Notes: a model not told the origin generated them from the letters alone. Shown: positions 1-12,114, counted from the first letter of the stretch. The stretch is 64,000 bases of DNA from Riptortus pedestris (GCA_019009955.1 CM032230.1:5450001-5514000), one strand, 5' to 3'. Made by a program: numbers and translations.

Positions 1-231
1 ACAGTGTTTTGATACGACTTATGGTATCGGAGATAATTTTTCGAACCGATGCATAATAACGAAGATATTTTGAATTTTCGAAAATCCCCCTCTAATGCCC
101 CCCTCCCTCGAGTGCGGTTTCAGCCATTAACGAACTTGATCTGTCTTTTTACATAAAACGGTTAAATATCGAGTTTCGTAACGATCAAACAAAAATTTTG
201 GCGACCGCTAGAAGCGCTAACAGGACCAAAT

Positions 232-278
<47 letters not shown>

Positions 279-456
279 TGAGAGAGAGAGAGGAGAGAGA
301 GAGAGATACATACATATATATATAATTTTGAACGGACCTCATTTATCGTCATCTCCTGGGTAGGATCGATGGACATTTGAAATTTTTTTTTCGAAAATCG
401 GCGTCATGAGTACGACCTCAATCAGCTGATATTCCCTTGAGGGAAATACTTGCTAA
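1..456 (+). mobile_element. Helentron/HINE-like family B copy, 5' end outside window
   Basis: The body matches family B: a 'cgaaccgatgcataataacg' block, a 'gatttcagccattaacgaac'-type block, and a GCGACCGCTAG motif before a microsatellite. It continues past the microsatellite into the conserved 3' half (ACGGACCTCATTT, GGATCGATGGACATTTG) and ends with a slightly decayed terminal palindrome and GCTAAAA. It is non-coding. Small ORFs on either strand follow the TA and GA repeats and are not genes. Confidence 0.8.
228..322. repeat. Compound TA/GA microsatellite in B slot
   Basis: A (TA)n run is followed by a GA-rich run and more TA. It lies exactly between the GACCGCTAG block and the 'ttttgaacggacctc' block, where every B copy carries its microsatellite. 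Confidence 0.9.
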
Positions 457-532
457 AACAATATTTTAAAAAAAACATCGTGGAGGGTAAAGTGCAATTG
501 TAACACACTTGAAAGTTCTTTACTATAAAAAG
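457..532. other. Spacer between two B copies
   Basis: Seventy-six bases between the 3' end of one B copy and the 5' end of the next. No recognisable feature. Confidence 0.5.
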
Positions 533-1115
533 TCCGATCACCGCAGGGGGCTTTGCGTAAACTAAGCAGATTTCCTCCCACGTGAAGTTTTACAATAGAG
601 AAATTTCAACGAGAGCTGAGGCTCAGTCAAGGAAACGGGGCCGAACTAGCTTTTGGCGGGAAAGTAACGCCTCGTCCGTTAAGCCCCGAGATTAAAATTA
701 AAAACAATTCAGTCTCAAAAAAAAACAACAAGAACACAAAAAGATGGACTTACCGTTAATGGTAAGCAGCGCTCTGAACACTTATTACATCCAACACTGA
801 ATAGAGTACCACAGAATATCTATTATTTGTAAGACCTTTAATACTGCTGTGAATATTAAGTTAAAACAAATAAAGGGCAAGTCAAATGGTAAGAACCTTC
901 CTGATAGCAAACAGTCTGGAGTTGTAAACGATCAGGTTAGAGCCAGCTTTTACCGGAAATAAAAGCAATTACGGGAAATATATTTGAATATAAGTTATAA
1001 ATTTCATTCATAACTATTTATTATATGTAGTACTGCAATTAATAATAAACCAGAATAATTTTAAATCACAAGGAACCATTCCAAATTTAGGAATCCGGGA
1101 AGAAAATAGAAAGGA

Positions 1116-1128
1116 GGGGGGGGGGGGG
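1116..1128. repeat. Poly-G tract (13 G)
   Basis: Homopolymeric G run inside B-derived sequence. Comparable G or C runs recur in other B copies. Confidence 0.9.
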
Positions 1129-1615
1129 CAAAATACGATTCAGACGGAGATATGAAGAATTTTTTCCACATGATTAAGGAACAAATAGCAGTTAGCCCAC
1201 GAAGGTTTACAACATCAGATAAAATATACATACAAGGTAACTAACACTTCCGTGAAATATTAAGTGAAAATAAAATTAACAAAAAACGGCAATGAGAAAT
1301 CTTTCAAGTGAATTTAACAATATAAGTTAAATAGTCCCCTCGCTACAAACGTAAAACAAACAGGTTAGAAGGAGATTAGAGCACGACCTTGTAGCGCAGT
1401 ATCGATAGAACGACACTCTAGACGCGGAAAAAACAAACAATTAAAGAAAATAATATCTGAATATAATAAAAAAAATATTAATTTTAATTGGAAACGATTT
1501 AACTATAGTTTAGTGGAGTTAATTTGAAATGAATCCAAAATAATTTCTTTTCTTATCTCAATCACTTCACTCAGATTTTTTGTAGTCCAAAGAAAAAGGA
1601 AGGGGGGGAAAGAGT

Positions 1616-1627
1616 GGGGGGGGGGGG
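1616..1627. repeat. Poly-G tract (12 G)
   Basis: Second G homopolymer in the same B copy, just before sequence that also follows poly-G in the long B copies at 28.7 kb and 58.8 kb. Confidence 0.9.
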
Positions 1628-2136
1628 TCTTGTTCAACAGAACGTATTTGTTTTGTAACCACCTCGTAAAATAAAGCTCTTCTATTGTTGAAAACAATAT
1701 TTTGTATTTTAACCTAATAAATGAGGTGGTTTTCATGAAGATATCAGCTTATTATTAATATGGTCCCTAGTAGGAGTGGGGGTTTACTTTGAAAGCGGAA
1801 CTCATTATATCAAAAAATACAAATATCTCGGTTTAATAATTACCTCATTATTATATCGTAAAATATGTATTAGAATAATATTTATATGTAAATGTAATTT
1901 TGCAATGAGATTAATTTTCTATACAAATTTTTTCGATCCGAACGTAATAGTAACATAGATATAACGAATTTTCGAAAATCCTCCCCTCTAAAACCCCCCC
2001 CCCCTTCCACTGGTCCGATTTCAGCCGTTAACGAATCCTCCAACAAACTTGATCTTTCTTTTTTACATAAAACGCTTAAATTTCGAGTTTCGTAAACGAT
2101 CAATCAAAAATTGCGACCGCTAGAGCGGTAACAGAC

Positions 2137-2178
<42 letters not shown>

Positions 2179-2210
2179 ATTAGTATTAGTATAAATATAT
2201 ATAATATATA

Positions 2211-3651
2211 CTAGCTCAGATACCTGGCTTCGCCCGGGAATTCATTTGAGGCTGAATGGTGATGGTATTTTTTAGCAGGCTTTACATTGCACAATATTTT
2301 GACATTTACCCGTCCCAGTGTTTAGGATTGATATACCCGTCGTTGCCGGTGATTTGCTAATAATAGAATTATTTGTTCGATAATTCTTCAAAGTCTTAGA
2401 TAAGTTTATATATACCGTCTCATACATGTAAATATGGTGAATTTTTATTTCAGGCCTCCCTTATAACCCCCCTCCCGTTCAAACCTAAAAATTTTAATAT
2501 AACTTATAATCATGGAAGAATTAATGCTAATTGACATACCGAGTTTTGTTAAGTTCGGTTCAGCCGTTAGTGCCCGCTAAAGTTTTAACGTATAACTCAT
2601 TTATACTTAGGTATACGGCAAAAGTGCATATAACAAAGGTTACTCTAAATAACAAAATAAACAACTTTTGTTATGTGCATATTTGCTGAAAAAGCAATAG
2701 GACACGAAATATCGCTATTTTTAATTTCAGGCTTCCCCTATAACCCCCACTCCTGCCAGCCCCTAGAAATGTTAGTATGGCTTATTATAAGGAAAACGTT
2801 AGTATTAATTTACATAGCGAGTTTGATTTAGTTCGGTTGAGTCTTTTGTGCCAAATAAAATTGTGGACTCCTGCAATAGTTTTTAGCGTATAACTCATTT
2901 ATACTTCCGTATACCGCAAAAGTGCATATAGTAAAAGTTACTCTAAATAACAAAATAAACAATTTTTGATATGTTTATATTTGCGGAAAAACCAATAGGA
3001 AACGAAATATCGCTATTTTTAATTTCATGCTTTCCTTATAAGCCCCACTCCTGCACGTCCATAGAAATGTTGGTATGGCTTATTATAATGAAGGCCTCAC
3101 TGCTAATACACATACCGAGTTTTATTTAGTTCGGTTGAGTCTTTTTTGGCAAATAATATTGTTGACTCCCGCTATAATTTTTAGCGTATAACGCATTTAA
3201 ACTTCGGTATACGACAAAAGTGTTATAACAAAATTTACTCTAAATAACCAAATAAACAACTTTTGTTCTGTGCAGGTGTGCTGAAAACCACTAGAAAACG
3301 AAATATCGCTTTTTTAATTTACGACAAAAGTGTATATAAAAAAGTTACTCTAAATAACAAAAAATCAGGCCTCCCTTATAACCCCCACTCATGTTAGTCT
3401 CCCAGAATATCATTATAGCCTATAGTCTAAGTTGAGTTAATAGTAATAAACTTACCAAGATTCATAAAATTCAGTTCAGCCGTTTATGCGTGAAAAGATA
3501 ACAAACACACAAACAAACAAACAAACATACACGAAAGAAACAAAATGCAGATATGGTGTCTATGACATGTGAAACGAAAAGTTATCGTGAAATTTCGCGA
3601 AAAAAATCAATGTACAGACAGAGGTTACAATTTTATATATATATATATAGA
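2211..3651 (-). mobile_element. Non-autonomous Helitron (family A) in B microsatellite
   Basis: Read on the minus strand it begins TCTATATATATATA followed by AAAATTGTAACCTCTGTCTG, has a (TTTG)n tract, and carries about four internal units of roughly 298 bp. It ends with the CCCGGG..CC.GG hairpin and GAGCTAG at 2211. The left flank is B 5' body plus TA repeat. The right flank resumes with the B 3' half ('acagttttgaacggacctc'), so the Helitron sits in the TA microsatellite. There is no Rep or helicase coding sequence. Confidence 0.85.
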
Positions 3652-3798
3652 TACAGTTTTGAACGGACCTCATTTTCGTCATCTCCTATGTAGGATCGAT
3701 GGACATTTGAAGAAAAATTTCGAAAATTTCGTCATGAGTACCACATCAAAAGCTGATTTCCCATAAGGGAAATCTGCTAAAATACCAGCGTTATTCAG

Positions 3799-3838
3799 TC
3801 ATCAATGATTTCCCGGGCATCACCGGGTACATTAGCTA
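3799..3838 (+). mobile_element. Orphan Helitron 3' end
   Basis: The segment has the hairpin CCCGGGCATCACCGGG followed by TACATTAGCTAT, which closely matches the 3' terminus at 51.33-51.37 kb. Only the terminus is present. The final tetranucleotide is CTAT rather than CTRR, so it is decayed. Confidence 0.55.
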
Positions 3839-3860
3839 TTATAGATATATATATATATAA

Positions 3861-4985
3861 CTAGCTCAGATACCCGGCTTCGCCCGGGAATTCATTTGAG
3901 GCTGAATGGTGATGGTATTTTTTAGCAGGCTTTACATTGCACAATATTTTTACATTTACCCGTCCCAGTGTTTAGGATTGATACCCGCGTTTCCCGTGGA
4001 TTTGCTAATAATAGAATTATTTGTTCGACAAGGCTTCACAGTCTTCGATATTTTTATATTTCCCGTCTCTTATACATGTAAATATGGTGAATTTTTATTT
4101 CAGGCCTCCCTTATAACCCCCCTCCCGTCCGAACCTAAAAATTTTAATATAACTTATAATCATGGAAGAATTAATGCTAATTGACATACCGAGTTTTGTT
4201 AAGTTCGGTTCAGCCGTTAGTGCCCGGTAAAGTTTTAACGTATAACTCATTTATACTTAGGTATACGACAAAAGTGTATATAGCAAAAGTTACTCAAAAT
4301 AACAAAATAGACAATTTTTGTTATGTTTATATTTGCGAAAAAACCAATAGGAAACGAAATATCGCTATTTTTAATTTCAGGCTTCCCTTATAACCCCCAC
4401 TCCTGCCCGTCCATAGAAATGTTGGTATGGCTTATTATAATGAAGGCCTCACTGCTAATACACATACCGAGTTTTATTTAGTTCGGTTGAGTCTTTTTTG
4501 ACAAATAATATTGTTGACTCCCGGTATAATTTTTAGCGTATAACACATTTAAACTTCGGTATACGACAAAAGTGTATATAACAAAAGTTACTCTAAATAA
4601 CAAAATAAACAACATTTGTTATGTGCAAATATGCCGAAAAACCAATAGAAAACGAAATATCGCTATTTTTAATTTCAGGCTTCCCTTATAACCCCCACTC
4701 CTGTACGTCTCAGAGAAAATTAATATAGCCTAAAGTCTAAGTTAGGTTAGTAGTAATATACATACCAAGTTTCATAAAATTCGGTTCAGCCGTTTGTGCG
4801 TGAAAAGGTAACAAACAAACAAACAAACAAACAAACAAACAAACAAACAAACAAACAAACAAACATACACGAAAGAAACAAAATGCAGATATGGTGTCTA
4901 TGACATGTGAAACGAAAAGTTATCGTGAAATTTCGCGAAAAAAATCAATGTACAGACAGAGGTTACAATTTTATATATATATAGA
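3861..4985 (-). mobile_element. Non-autonomous Helitron (family A)
   Basis: The minus-strand element ends CTAG at 3861 and starts TCTATATATATA at 4985. Its hairpin, three internal ~298-bp units and long (TTTG)n tract (4807-4866) are intact. Short ORFs in it follow the repeat units and differ from copy to copy, so they are not treated as genes. Confidence 0.85.
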
Positions 4986-4993
4986 TATATATA

Positions 4994-5917
4994 CTAGCTC
5001 AGATACCCGGCTTCGCCCGGGAATTCATTTGAGGCTGAATGGTGATAGTATTTTTTTGGGCAAGGCTTCAATGTTTACAACTACACTTCCCGTCGGCGCG
5101 CATTGTTTTGCTGTGAGGGTCAGGCAGGCGACTTATAAATGAGAAATTTTATATTTGAAAATAAATAAAAATGTGTTCCTAATCTATCCCTTGCCACTTT
5201 TTAACTCACCTTTTTGAATACTTCAAACCATAATCATGGATAGTATTTATTACAATTAAATATCGTCTATAATGAAACTTATTTCCTGTCAAAAACCAAT
5301 CCGAGCACATATAGTTTAAGCATAGTTTAGCACGTAAGGTTATATTCATAATAGTAGATCTCAGTGGTAATCACTTCCCGTAATGCCCAGCATTTCACAG
5401 GAAATTAGTAAACTCAATTAACTCTATTAGCCTCCGTCTATTTCCGCTCTCGCATTAGAGCTATCAACACTCTTCTCCTTAAATTATTAATTCAAAATAT
5501 TATTGTAATAATTTATCTACCTGATAGAATTAAATAATAGTGATACCCTAAAAATAATTTCAATTATATTCAAAAAGCTAGTCGAGGGGAAGAGATCGTA
5601 GTCGTCCCTGCAACCTAAGTAATACTTTAAACAATCATATCGAGTTTAAGAGCATTTTGTCTTTTGTCATAATGACCCAACCGAAATAAATAGAACTCGG
5701 TATGTGTATTAGCACTAACGCTTTCATTATAATAAGCCATACTAACATTTCTAGGGACGGGCAGGAGTGGGGGTTGTAAGGGAGGCCTGAATTTAAAATA
5801 GCGGTATTTCGTTTTCTGTTCGTTTTTCAGCAAATATGAACCTAACAAAAGTTGTTTATTTTGTTATTTAGAGTAACTTTTGTGATATTCATTTTGAATT
5901 TTAGGAAACGAAGCTAG
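4994..5917 (-). mobile_element. Chimeric/decayed Helitron (A 3' end with different body)
   Basis: A perfect family A 3' terminus (CTAGCTCAGATACCCGG) lies only 8 bp from the 5' end of the preceding copy, giving a head-to-tail pair. After about 70 bp the sequence switches to a body resembling the Helitron variants at 33.6, 51.0 and 57.4 kb. From about 5620 it switches to A internal units in the opposite orientation. No intact 5' end is visible. Confidence 0.55.
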
Positions 5918-7192
5918 CTAGCTCAGATACCCGGCTTCGCTCGGGAATTCATTTGAGGCTGGATGGTGATGGCCTTTACCCATCCCAGTGTTTAGGGTTA
6001 ATACCCGTTGTTGGCATTTGTTAATAATAAAATTATTTTTTTATGTAAGACTTCACTGTCCTGCATATTGTCATATTTCCCGTCTCCTGTGCATTATGCA
6101 TAGATTTCAGCTATTAAGGACAAAATATTGACATACATTTGAATTAATTTTTTCAGGTGAGGTACCTGGTAGTTCATATTGAAAAGAAGTGTTGAGCAAA
6201 TTTCTCTAAATAACAAAATATACAACTTTTGTTATGTGCATAATTGCCGAAACCCCAATAGGAAATAATTATTATTAATTTCAGGTCTCCCTTATAACCC
6301 CCACTCCTGTCCGTCCCTAGAAATGTTAGTATGGCTTATTATAATGAAGGCGTTAGTGCTAATTCACATACTGAGTGTTTTATTTAGTTCGGTAGAGTCT
6401 TTAGTGCCAAATAAAATTGTGGACTCCCGCTTTAGTTTATAGCGTATAACTCATTTATCCTTCCGTATACGGCAAATGTGCATATAACAAAAGTTACTCT
6501 AAATAACAAAATAAAAACTTTTGTTATGTGCGTATTTGCTGAAAAAGCCATAGGAAACGAAATATCGCTATTTTTAATTTCAGGCTTTCCTTATAACCCC
6601 ACTCCTGCCCGTCCCTAGAAATGTTAGTATAGCTTATTATAATGAAGGCGTCAGTATTAATTCTCATAGCGAGTTTGGTTTAGTTCGGTTGAGTCTTTTG
6701 TGCCAAATAAAATTGTGGACTCCTGCTATAGTTTTTAGCGTATAACTCATTTATACTTCCGTATACTGCAAAAGTGCATATGACTAAAGTTACTCTAAAT
6801 TACAAAATAAACAACTTTTGTTATGTGCATATTTGCTGAAAAAGCCATAGGAAACGAAATATCGCTATTTTTAATTTCAGGCCTCCCTTATAACCCCCAC
6901 TCCTGTTCGTCTTAGAGAATATTAATATAGCCTAAAGTCTAAGTTGGGCTAGTAGTAATATACATACCAAGTTTCATAAAATTCGGTTCAGCCGTTTAAG
7001 CGTGAAAAGGTAACAAACAAACACATAAACAAACAAACAAACAAATAAACAAACACACAAACAAACAAACACGAAAGAAACAAAATGCAGTTATGGTGTG
7101 TGTCTATGACGTGTGAAACGAAAAGTTATCGTGAAATTTCGCGAAATAAATCAATGTACAGACAGAGGTTACAATTTTATATACATATATAT
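5918..7192 (-). mobile_element. Non-autonomous Helitron (family A)
   Basis: A 3' CTAG and hairpin lie at the left and about three internal units follow. An interrupted (TTTG)n tract lies at 7012-7070. The 5' block 'gttacaattttatata' runs into TA repeat at the right. The sequence beyond the TA repeat is a B 5' half in minus orientation. Confidence 0.8.
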
Positions 7193-7196
7193 ATAT

Positions 7197-7595
7197 TTGT
7201 CTGTTACTGCTCTAGTGGTCGCAATTTTTGTTTGATCGTTACCAAACTCGATATTTAGTCGTTTTATGTAAAAAGAAAGATCAAGTTTGTTGGGAGGATT
7301 TTCGAAAATTCGAAATATCTCCGTTATTATGCATCGGATCGAAAAATTGTATAGAACCAATCTTATTGCAAATTAAATTTACTATAAATATTGCTATATA
7401 CATTTATTCTCTATCTTGAATATTAACCGAGATATTTGCATTTTTATTAAATCTGGGCGGCTAACGGGCGAAGTGCCTTTCCCGCCAAATGCTAGTTCGG
7501 CCGTTTCATTAACTGCTTGGCTCTCGTGAAATTTCTCTATTGTAAAACTTCACGTGGGAAATCTGCTTAGTTTACGCAGCCCCTGCGTGACTGAC
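7197..7595 (-). mobile_element. Family B copy, 5' half
   Basis: It starts at the microsatellite boundary (TTTGTCTGTTACTGCTCTAG) and runs through the B body to a complete B 5' terminus, GCAGCCCCTGCGTGACTGAC on this strand. The 3' half that should lie left of the TA repeat is absent or replaced by Helitron sequence. Confidence 0.8.
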
Positions 7596-8379
7596 TTTTC
7601 TGTTTATATACTTTCTTTTCAACCCCTACTACTGCACATCGAATTTTGGCTTAGAAATAGAGGAATGTAAGGTGAGATGAGATAACCAGAGCGTTTTAAA
7701 CTTTCAGCTACTTGGCTTCAAATTTGCCCGATTGATGTCCGAATGTTGTCGGATCACTTTGAACCGTAAATATATTACTTATTGGTCAGCTCCCGCGTCA
7801 GAGAACGTTTCTAATATTTCAGTCTAGGAAAAAAAAAAAAATAAAAACTATTGATATCCCTTTAAGGAGCGGCGAACTTTCTTTTGACGAGAAGCCGAGA
7901 GGTGAACAATAAAGCTTTATGTGCGATTACCGTCTTCGTGGTTCAGTCGTTTATTAAACCTCTTTGGAAGTTCGTGAAACCTCTCAGCATAGAAAGCCGG
8001 CAAGCGTTTCTTCAGTCACCGGGATTCCTCTAGGCAGATAAAGCAGGCTCGTCCCATCTTTATTTACATTCTGATAAGCCTCCTCGAGTTGGCGGCGGTT
8101 CTAAGAACAAGTAGAAAACCACGCAGAGAAAGTAAGCAATATTGACAAGCCTTTCTCTTCCTAACTTAAATATAGGCTGGTTCCGCTTCAGCTCTGCAAT
8201 CGTTGGCCGGTGATTGAGAAGAAATCAATGGACATTTATATCGGGAAGGTCTTGAACTTTGAGAGATAATTATCAGTTAGGAATGGAAAGTCGAAATTGA
8301 TGGTCAAAAGTTCGCCACGGAGACGCAGGAGCTGCGTAAACAAAACAGATTTTTTAATCACATATTTTCTATATAAAAG
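7596..8379. other. Unassigned sequence
   Basis: Mixed-composition DNA, less AT-rich than its surroundings. No coding region, repeat family or RNA gene is recognised. Confidence 0.4.
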
Positions 8380-9020
8380 TCAAAATTCGATGAGTAGTAG
8401 TAGCCGTCTACTAAAGGCTGGAAACAGGAAAGTGCTAATAACTCGTTTTATATTTTGGTTTAAAGGAAATGTATGGAAAAAAAAATTGTAGAGCATCAAT
8501 AATTTAACAAGATTGGTTCTATAAATTTTATGATCCAACACATTATAATGGAGGTATTTTGAATTTTCAAATCCCTCCCCCTAATATTCCTGCTACGATT
8601 TCAGTCATTAACTAGTATGATCTTCAGTGTTGAATGACACAGTTAAATATCGAACATGGTGTAGAACAATGAATACAGTGTTTGGCGCATAAGTTTCTAA
8701 AGTGGATTATTGGATTATAAGAGTTTATTGTTAACATGACATGAGTAGGAGTGGGGGTTATCTGAAGGTTGAAAATTGAAAAGTGCAAATATCTCGGTAA
8801 ATTTTTAAGATAGAGAAAAAGTGCATAGAACAATATTGACAGACAATTAAATTTACAATAAGATTGGTTTATAGACATTTTCGACCTGATCTATAATAAC
8901 GAAGGAAGATATTTCGAATTTTCAAAATTCCTTTAAACCCCCTTCCCCGCAGTCCGATTCCAGCCGTTAACGAACTCGATCTTTAGTTTTACCTGAAACG
9001 CTTGTATATGGAGTTTGGGT
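8380..9020 (+). mobile_element. Decayed family B fragments
   Basis: Several diverged B body blocks appear in order: 'aaatatctcggta', 'aataagattggtt', 'gatctataataacgaagg', 'agccgttaacgaactcg'. Neither B terminus is intact. Confidence 0.5.
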
Positions 9021-9149
9021 CCAACTTTTTTTAAGGTGGAACTAAGCATTCATTTTATGAGTATCACTAAAACAATTCGTATTGTCCAAGTCAGAATCTC
9101 CTCACTGATTAAGATTTACTAAGTCAGATTATTTATTAACGTCCAGTTT

Positions 9150-9396
9150 GTGCTATTGTGGCTAACCGGGGCGGGTTATCTACAGGTTACAGCTTTTTCT
9201 AGCCGGGTGTGACTAAGGATTTTATTCAGTCCAGAATGAATTCCTTTTGTCCAGGGAGAATCGAACTCACGAATCTAGGTTTACCAAGTTAGATTAAGAC
9301 CAACACCTGAACTAGCACGACTGATTAAAGCCGCATGATGAGATTAAAACCAACGCCTTAGCTCACATGGCTAACCTGAGCTCCCACAGCGGTCTA
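9150..9396 (-). mobile_element. tRNA-derived SINE
   Basis: On the minus strand the element begins GGGAGCTCAGGTTAGCCATG (A-box-like) and carries a B-box match GAGTTCGATTC. It continues into a tRNA-unrelated body with GGCTAGAAAAAGCTGTAACC and TGTAGATAACCCGCCCC. The same body occurs near 16.0, 18.35, 32.95 and 57.7 kb. An extra internal repeat of the 'GGTTTTAATCTCA' segment makes this copy longer than that at 57.7 kb. Confidence 0.75.
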
Positions 9397-9835
9397 CCAT
9401 CCTGGAAAAATAACCTGTGCGGATTTTGGTTGAGTCAATTCTGAAAAATCTGCTGAGTGCCCGAGCGGTGGACTTCTAATTACTTAGAGCTAATCCAATT
9501 GTAGTAAACCTATGAGTAAAGTAAAAGTAAATGAAAATTTTCATTACAAAAAACGTTTTTGGAATATTTTTATATATTCAACCAAATAAATAATTGGCTC
9601 CACGCACAGGTAAGCGTTAATTCACTGCAGTTTTGTTGTCCCTTGTTAGTTATCGAAAAAAGAAGAAAATGAAGCCACTTATCTATATCGTATTAAATAT
9701 TTGTAGTAGATAACGAGTAAATGATGTAATACATACCATATATCATGGTTTAGTCTCTGAAGGAAATGCTATTCAACATACAATGTGTATAAAATGGCGT
9801 AACCCCTTGACAAATGGGAGTGGTTTTGATAATAA
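9397..9835. other. Unassigned AT-rich sequence
   Basis: No family recognised. A short GCCCGAGCGGT stretch near 9460 resembles a tRNA A box but lacks a downstream B box. Confidence 0.4.
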
Positions 9836-9837
9836 TA

Positions 9838-10365
9838 GGTTGTAAAATAATTTGTAACGTTTATCAATATTTCAATTTAATCCTCTCTATTTTATAAAAT
9901 TATTTTTACTTGGTCAATAATGTTTACATATCTAAAAAAAAGGGAGCACTTAAGGTGCTTTTATGCATCAGTTTCAACCGAGATTCCTTATCTTTAAATG
10001 GTCTGCTTGCTCAAAATGGAAGAGAAAAAAAATCATTTTCGTCATTTAATGATTTATTATTTCCGAAAAAGAAAATCCGCCGAGCAGACGGTTTGGCTGG
10101 GATGTGATCCCCGACCCACCATTCACCAGACCTTGCCCCAACAGATTTTCTCTTAACGGGAAACACTTTAATTCACTCGAGGACTGTAAAACGCAACATA
10201 GAGGAGTTCAAGTGCTGCGAAGGCGGAATTAAAAAATTGCCTGAAAGATGGCAACATGTAATAGATCAAAATGGATCATATATAATTGATTAAAAATATT
10301 TACAAGAATTTGAAGTTTTTATTGAAACCACCAGTAAAAAACGCCACGAACCTATTTTACAACCC
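9838..10365 (+). mobile_element. Internally deleted mariner element
   Basis: The left end reads TA then GGTTGTAAAATAATTTGTAA. The right end, reverse-complemented, reads TA then GGGTTGTAAAATAGG. These are imperfect terminal inverted repeats flanked by the TA target typical of Tc1/mariner. The interior keeps only the 3' part of a transposase frame (10084-10293), so about half of the usual ~1.3-kb element is missing. Confidence 0.75.
10084..10293 (+). pseudogene. Mariner transposase C-terminal remnant
   Basis: Translation gives G-W-D-V-I-P, then after a one-base frame shift HHSPDLAPTDFLL, and ends GIKKLPERWQHVIDQNG-SYIID with a stop at 10291-10293. HPPYSPDLAPxDF is the mariner transposase motif holding the third catalytic aspartate of the D,D34D triad, and the ending matches mariner C-termini. 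Between the two motifs the coding sequence is deleted and diverged. The first two catalytic aspartates and the DNA-binding domain are not found. It is a dead fragment inside the deletion derivative above. Family assignment is strong; subfamily is not. Confidence 0.8.
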
Positions 10366-11104
10366 TACATATTTCCTCGCATACTAACAAAGCTGATCAT
10401 GATATTATAATATCTAATAGGATTGGTATTCATAGTGGCGAGAAATTATTGAGATCTTGTAAAATCTAATGGAGGTAGAAGAAGTTGTCGAGGGAGCGAA
10501 GGCAGACGACTAGCGAATAGGGAGTGCAAAGCGAAGAAACAAGCGAAGTTTGGCGAAGAAAGATTGTCAAAGAAGAATAGTTACTTACTGGACAACGTAT
10601 TCCGAAACTATTTGGGCAAGAAACCCTTTTCTAAAATTAGCAGATACTTCAGACACTATAGCCAAATTACTTTAAAAATACCATCTTTTTTTTTTTCTAT
10701 TAATACAAAATACTTACAAATTTAAAAAAATTGCGGTTGGTTAAGTGAGTAAGCGTGGCATCATTTTCTCATCAAAAATTAATAAAATGAATTGGCATAA
10801 AATTTATTAAATATCAACTGTAATTAATAATTATTATTACGATGTACGTAAAAGTACTTAAGTAGGTAATTAATTTTTGAAAAAAAAACCATTATAATCG
10901 CAATGTAAAGATAAGAAAAAAAAAACATCACTGTGCTGCATGAACCTGGAGTCTTTTGACCAATTTAGCTAAAACTTGCCCATGCTTATCAACGTGGTGA
11001 GTTTCTAAAAAGTACAACAATAATAGCTCCTACTAAAATATTAGTCATTCTTATAACAAGTTACCTACACGCCACACAACTTATACTTAAACAGTATCAT
11101 TAAA
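10366..11104. other. Unassigned AT-rich sequence
   Basis: No coding or repeat family recognised. A GA/AG-rich patch with recurring 'gcgaa' words lies at 10480-10570. Confidence 0.4.
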
Positions 11105-11114
11105 GTTTCAAATA

Positions 11115-11226
11115 AGAACTGGCGTCCAAGTGTATGTGTCGATTTTTAGACTTCGTCGACTCCAAAATCAGTTTTCGTTTATGTCGACCCCTTGGAAACC
11201 GATTTAGACCACTTTGGGAATCCCTG
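11115..11226 (-). mobile_element. hAT-like transposon terminus
   Basis: On the minus strand the segment begins CAGGGATTCCCAAAGTGGTC. This matches the CAGGG(A/G)TTCCCAA terminal inverted repeats of many animal hAT transposons. It is followed by sequence rich in GTCGAC and GTCGACGAAG words. The expected partner terminus and 8-bp target duplication were not located, so this is either a single end or a fragment. Confidence 0.4.
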
Positions 11227-11508
11227 TACTAGATGATTTGCAAAGAAAAAATGCCCCTGACGCATTTTCGTATCTATGACTTCAATCAAAGCATGATTTT
11301 AATATTGATCAAACAATGGATACTGATTTCTTCATTAATGTTTTGTAAACCAAAAGGTTTAACTTTTATAAATCCTTCAATTTTGGACATTCAACATCAT
11401 CATCATGATTCACCCTTCTTGATCCTCATTTTCCTTTTCCACTAGTTTTTCCCCCTAGTATATGACATCTTTTCCGCCCAGCAAATGTTTTTTTATTAAG
11501 TGTCTAGG

Positions 11509-11605
11509 TCCAAGAGCCGTCAGGTCAACATCGAAAACCTTCGGGCACTGACAGCGGCGAAAGCGCTTTGCCGTTTTATTAAATTATTATAGTGGAAGCG
11601 TAGCC
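11509..11605 (+). mobile_element. Penelope-like element 3' remnant
   Basis: The sequence aligns with the 3' end of the Penelope remnant near 47 kb: GTCAACA..GA..AC.TT.GGGCACTGAC.., then CGAAAGCGCT and TTTATTAAATTATT. No open frame persists. Confidence 0.5.
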
Positions 11606-11855
11606 AACAATTTTTTCATCCTACATACATTAAGTGTTCTATTCCTTCTTGTTAGTTCTTTTGAACGAATGCGTTTTCTCATACTTAGCTGTGTACGATG
11701 AAAGCGGATGATTTACAAAAAAAAAATTAGTTATTTATAAAGCTCCCTACCTTAACGTTGAAATTTATTAAAGCATCTTAGTTGTTAAAACCCTAATTGA
11801 CGTAATTTTTTGGCGTAGAGAAAAAGCAATATAAACCACAGCATTTGGATGTGTA

Positions 11856-11888
11856 TGGTGTGTGTGTGTGCGTGTGAGAGAGAGAGAA
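11856..11888. repeat. (GT)n(GA)n microsatellite
   Basis: A GTGTGTGTGTG run followed by GAGAGAGAGAG, with flanks unlike the B slot. Confidence 0.85.
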
Positions 11889-12114
11889 CAATAATATGCT
11901 CCAACATTGGTTTGGAGTATTCAAGGGAACTGTTGGATGCTATTTAAAGCTATTTCCGACGAGATAAATCCGGCGCTGAAGGTTGTGTAATGTTTGCATT
12001 ACGCAACCTAATTAAGTGTGACGTCGTTATTTGGTGGAGTTTGTAAAAATTATAAGACCTTGAAGCGGGAAAATGAAAATGGCACGTTTTTAGTGGAAAA
12101 AACATTTCAAGTTT

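Larger units (their letters stand above)
533..3780 (+). mobile_element. Long family B copy interrupted by a Helitron
   Basis: The 5' end near 533 reads GTCCGATCACCGCAGGGG, a diverged B terminus, followed by GCGTAAACTAAGCAGATTTCC and the TTTTACAATAGAGAAAT block. The 3' end at 3780 has the terminal palindrome (GATTTCCC ATAA GGGAAATC) and TGCTAA. Between them lie B body sequences, including the poly-G tracts and the 'cgatttcagccgttaacgaa' block, and then a Helitron occupying the microsatellite slot (2211-3651). Without the Helitron the element would be about 1.8 kb, longer than the 0.7-kb copies. It could be a long subfamily or two merged B copies. Confidence 0.6.

Noticed and set aside
9450..9500. 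tRNA-like A box (GCCCGAGCGGT)
   Set aside because: No B box or cloverleaf follows within a plausible distance.
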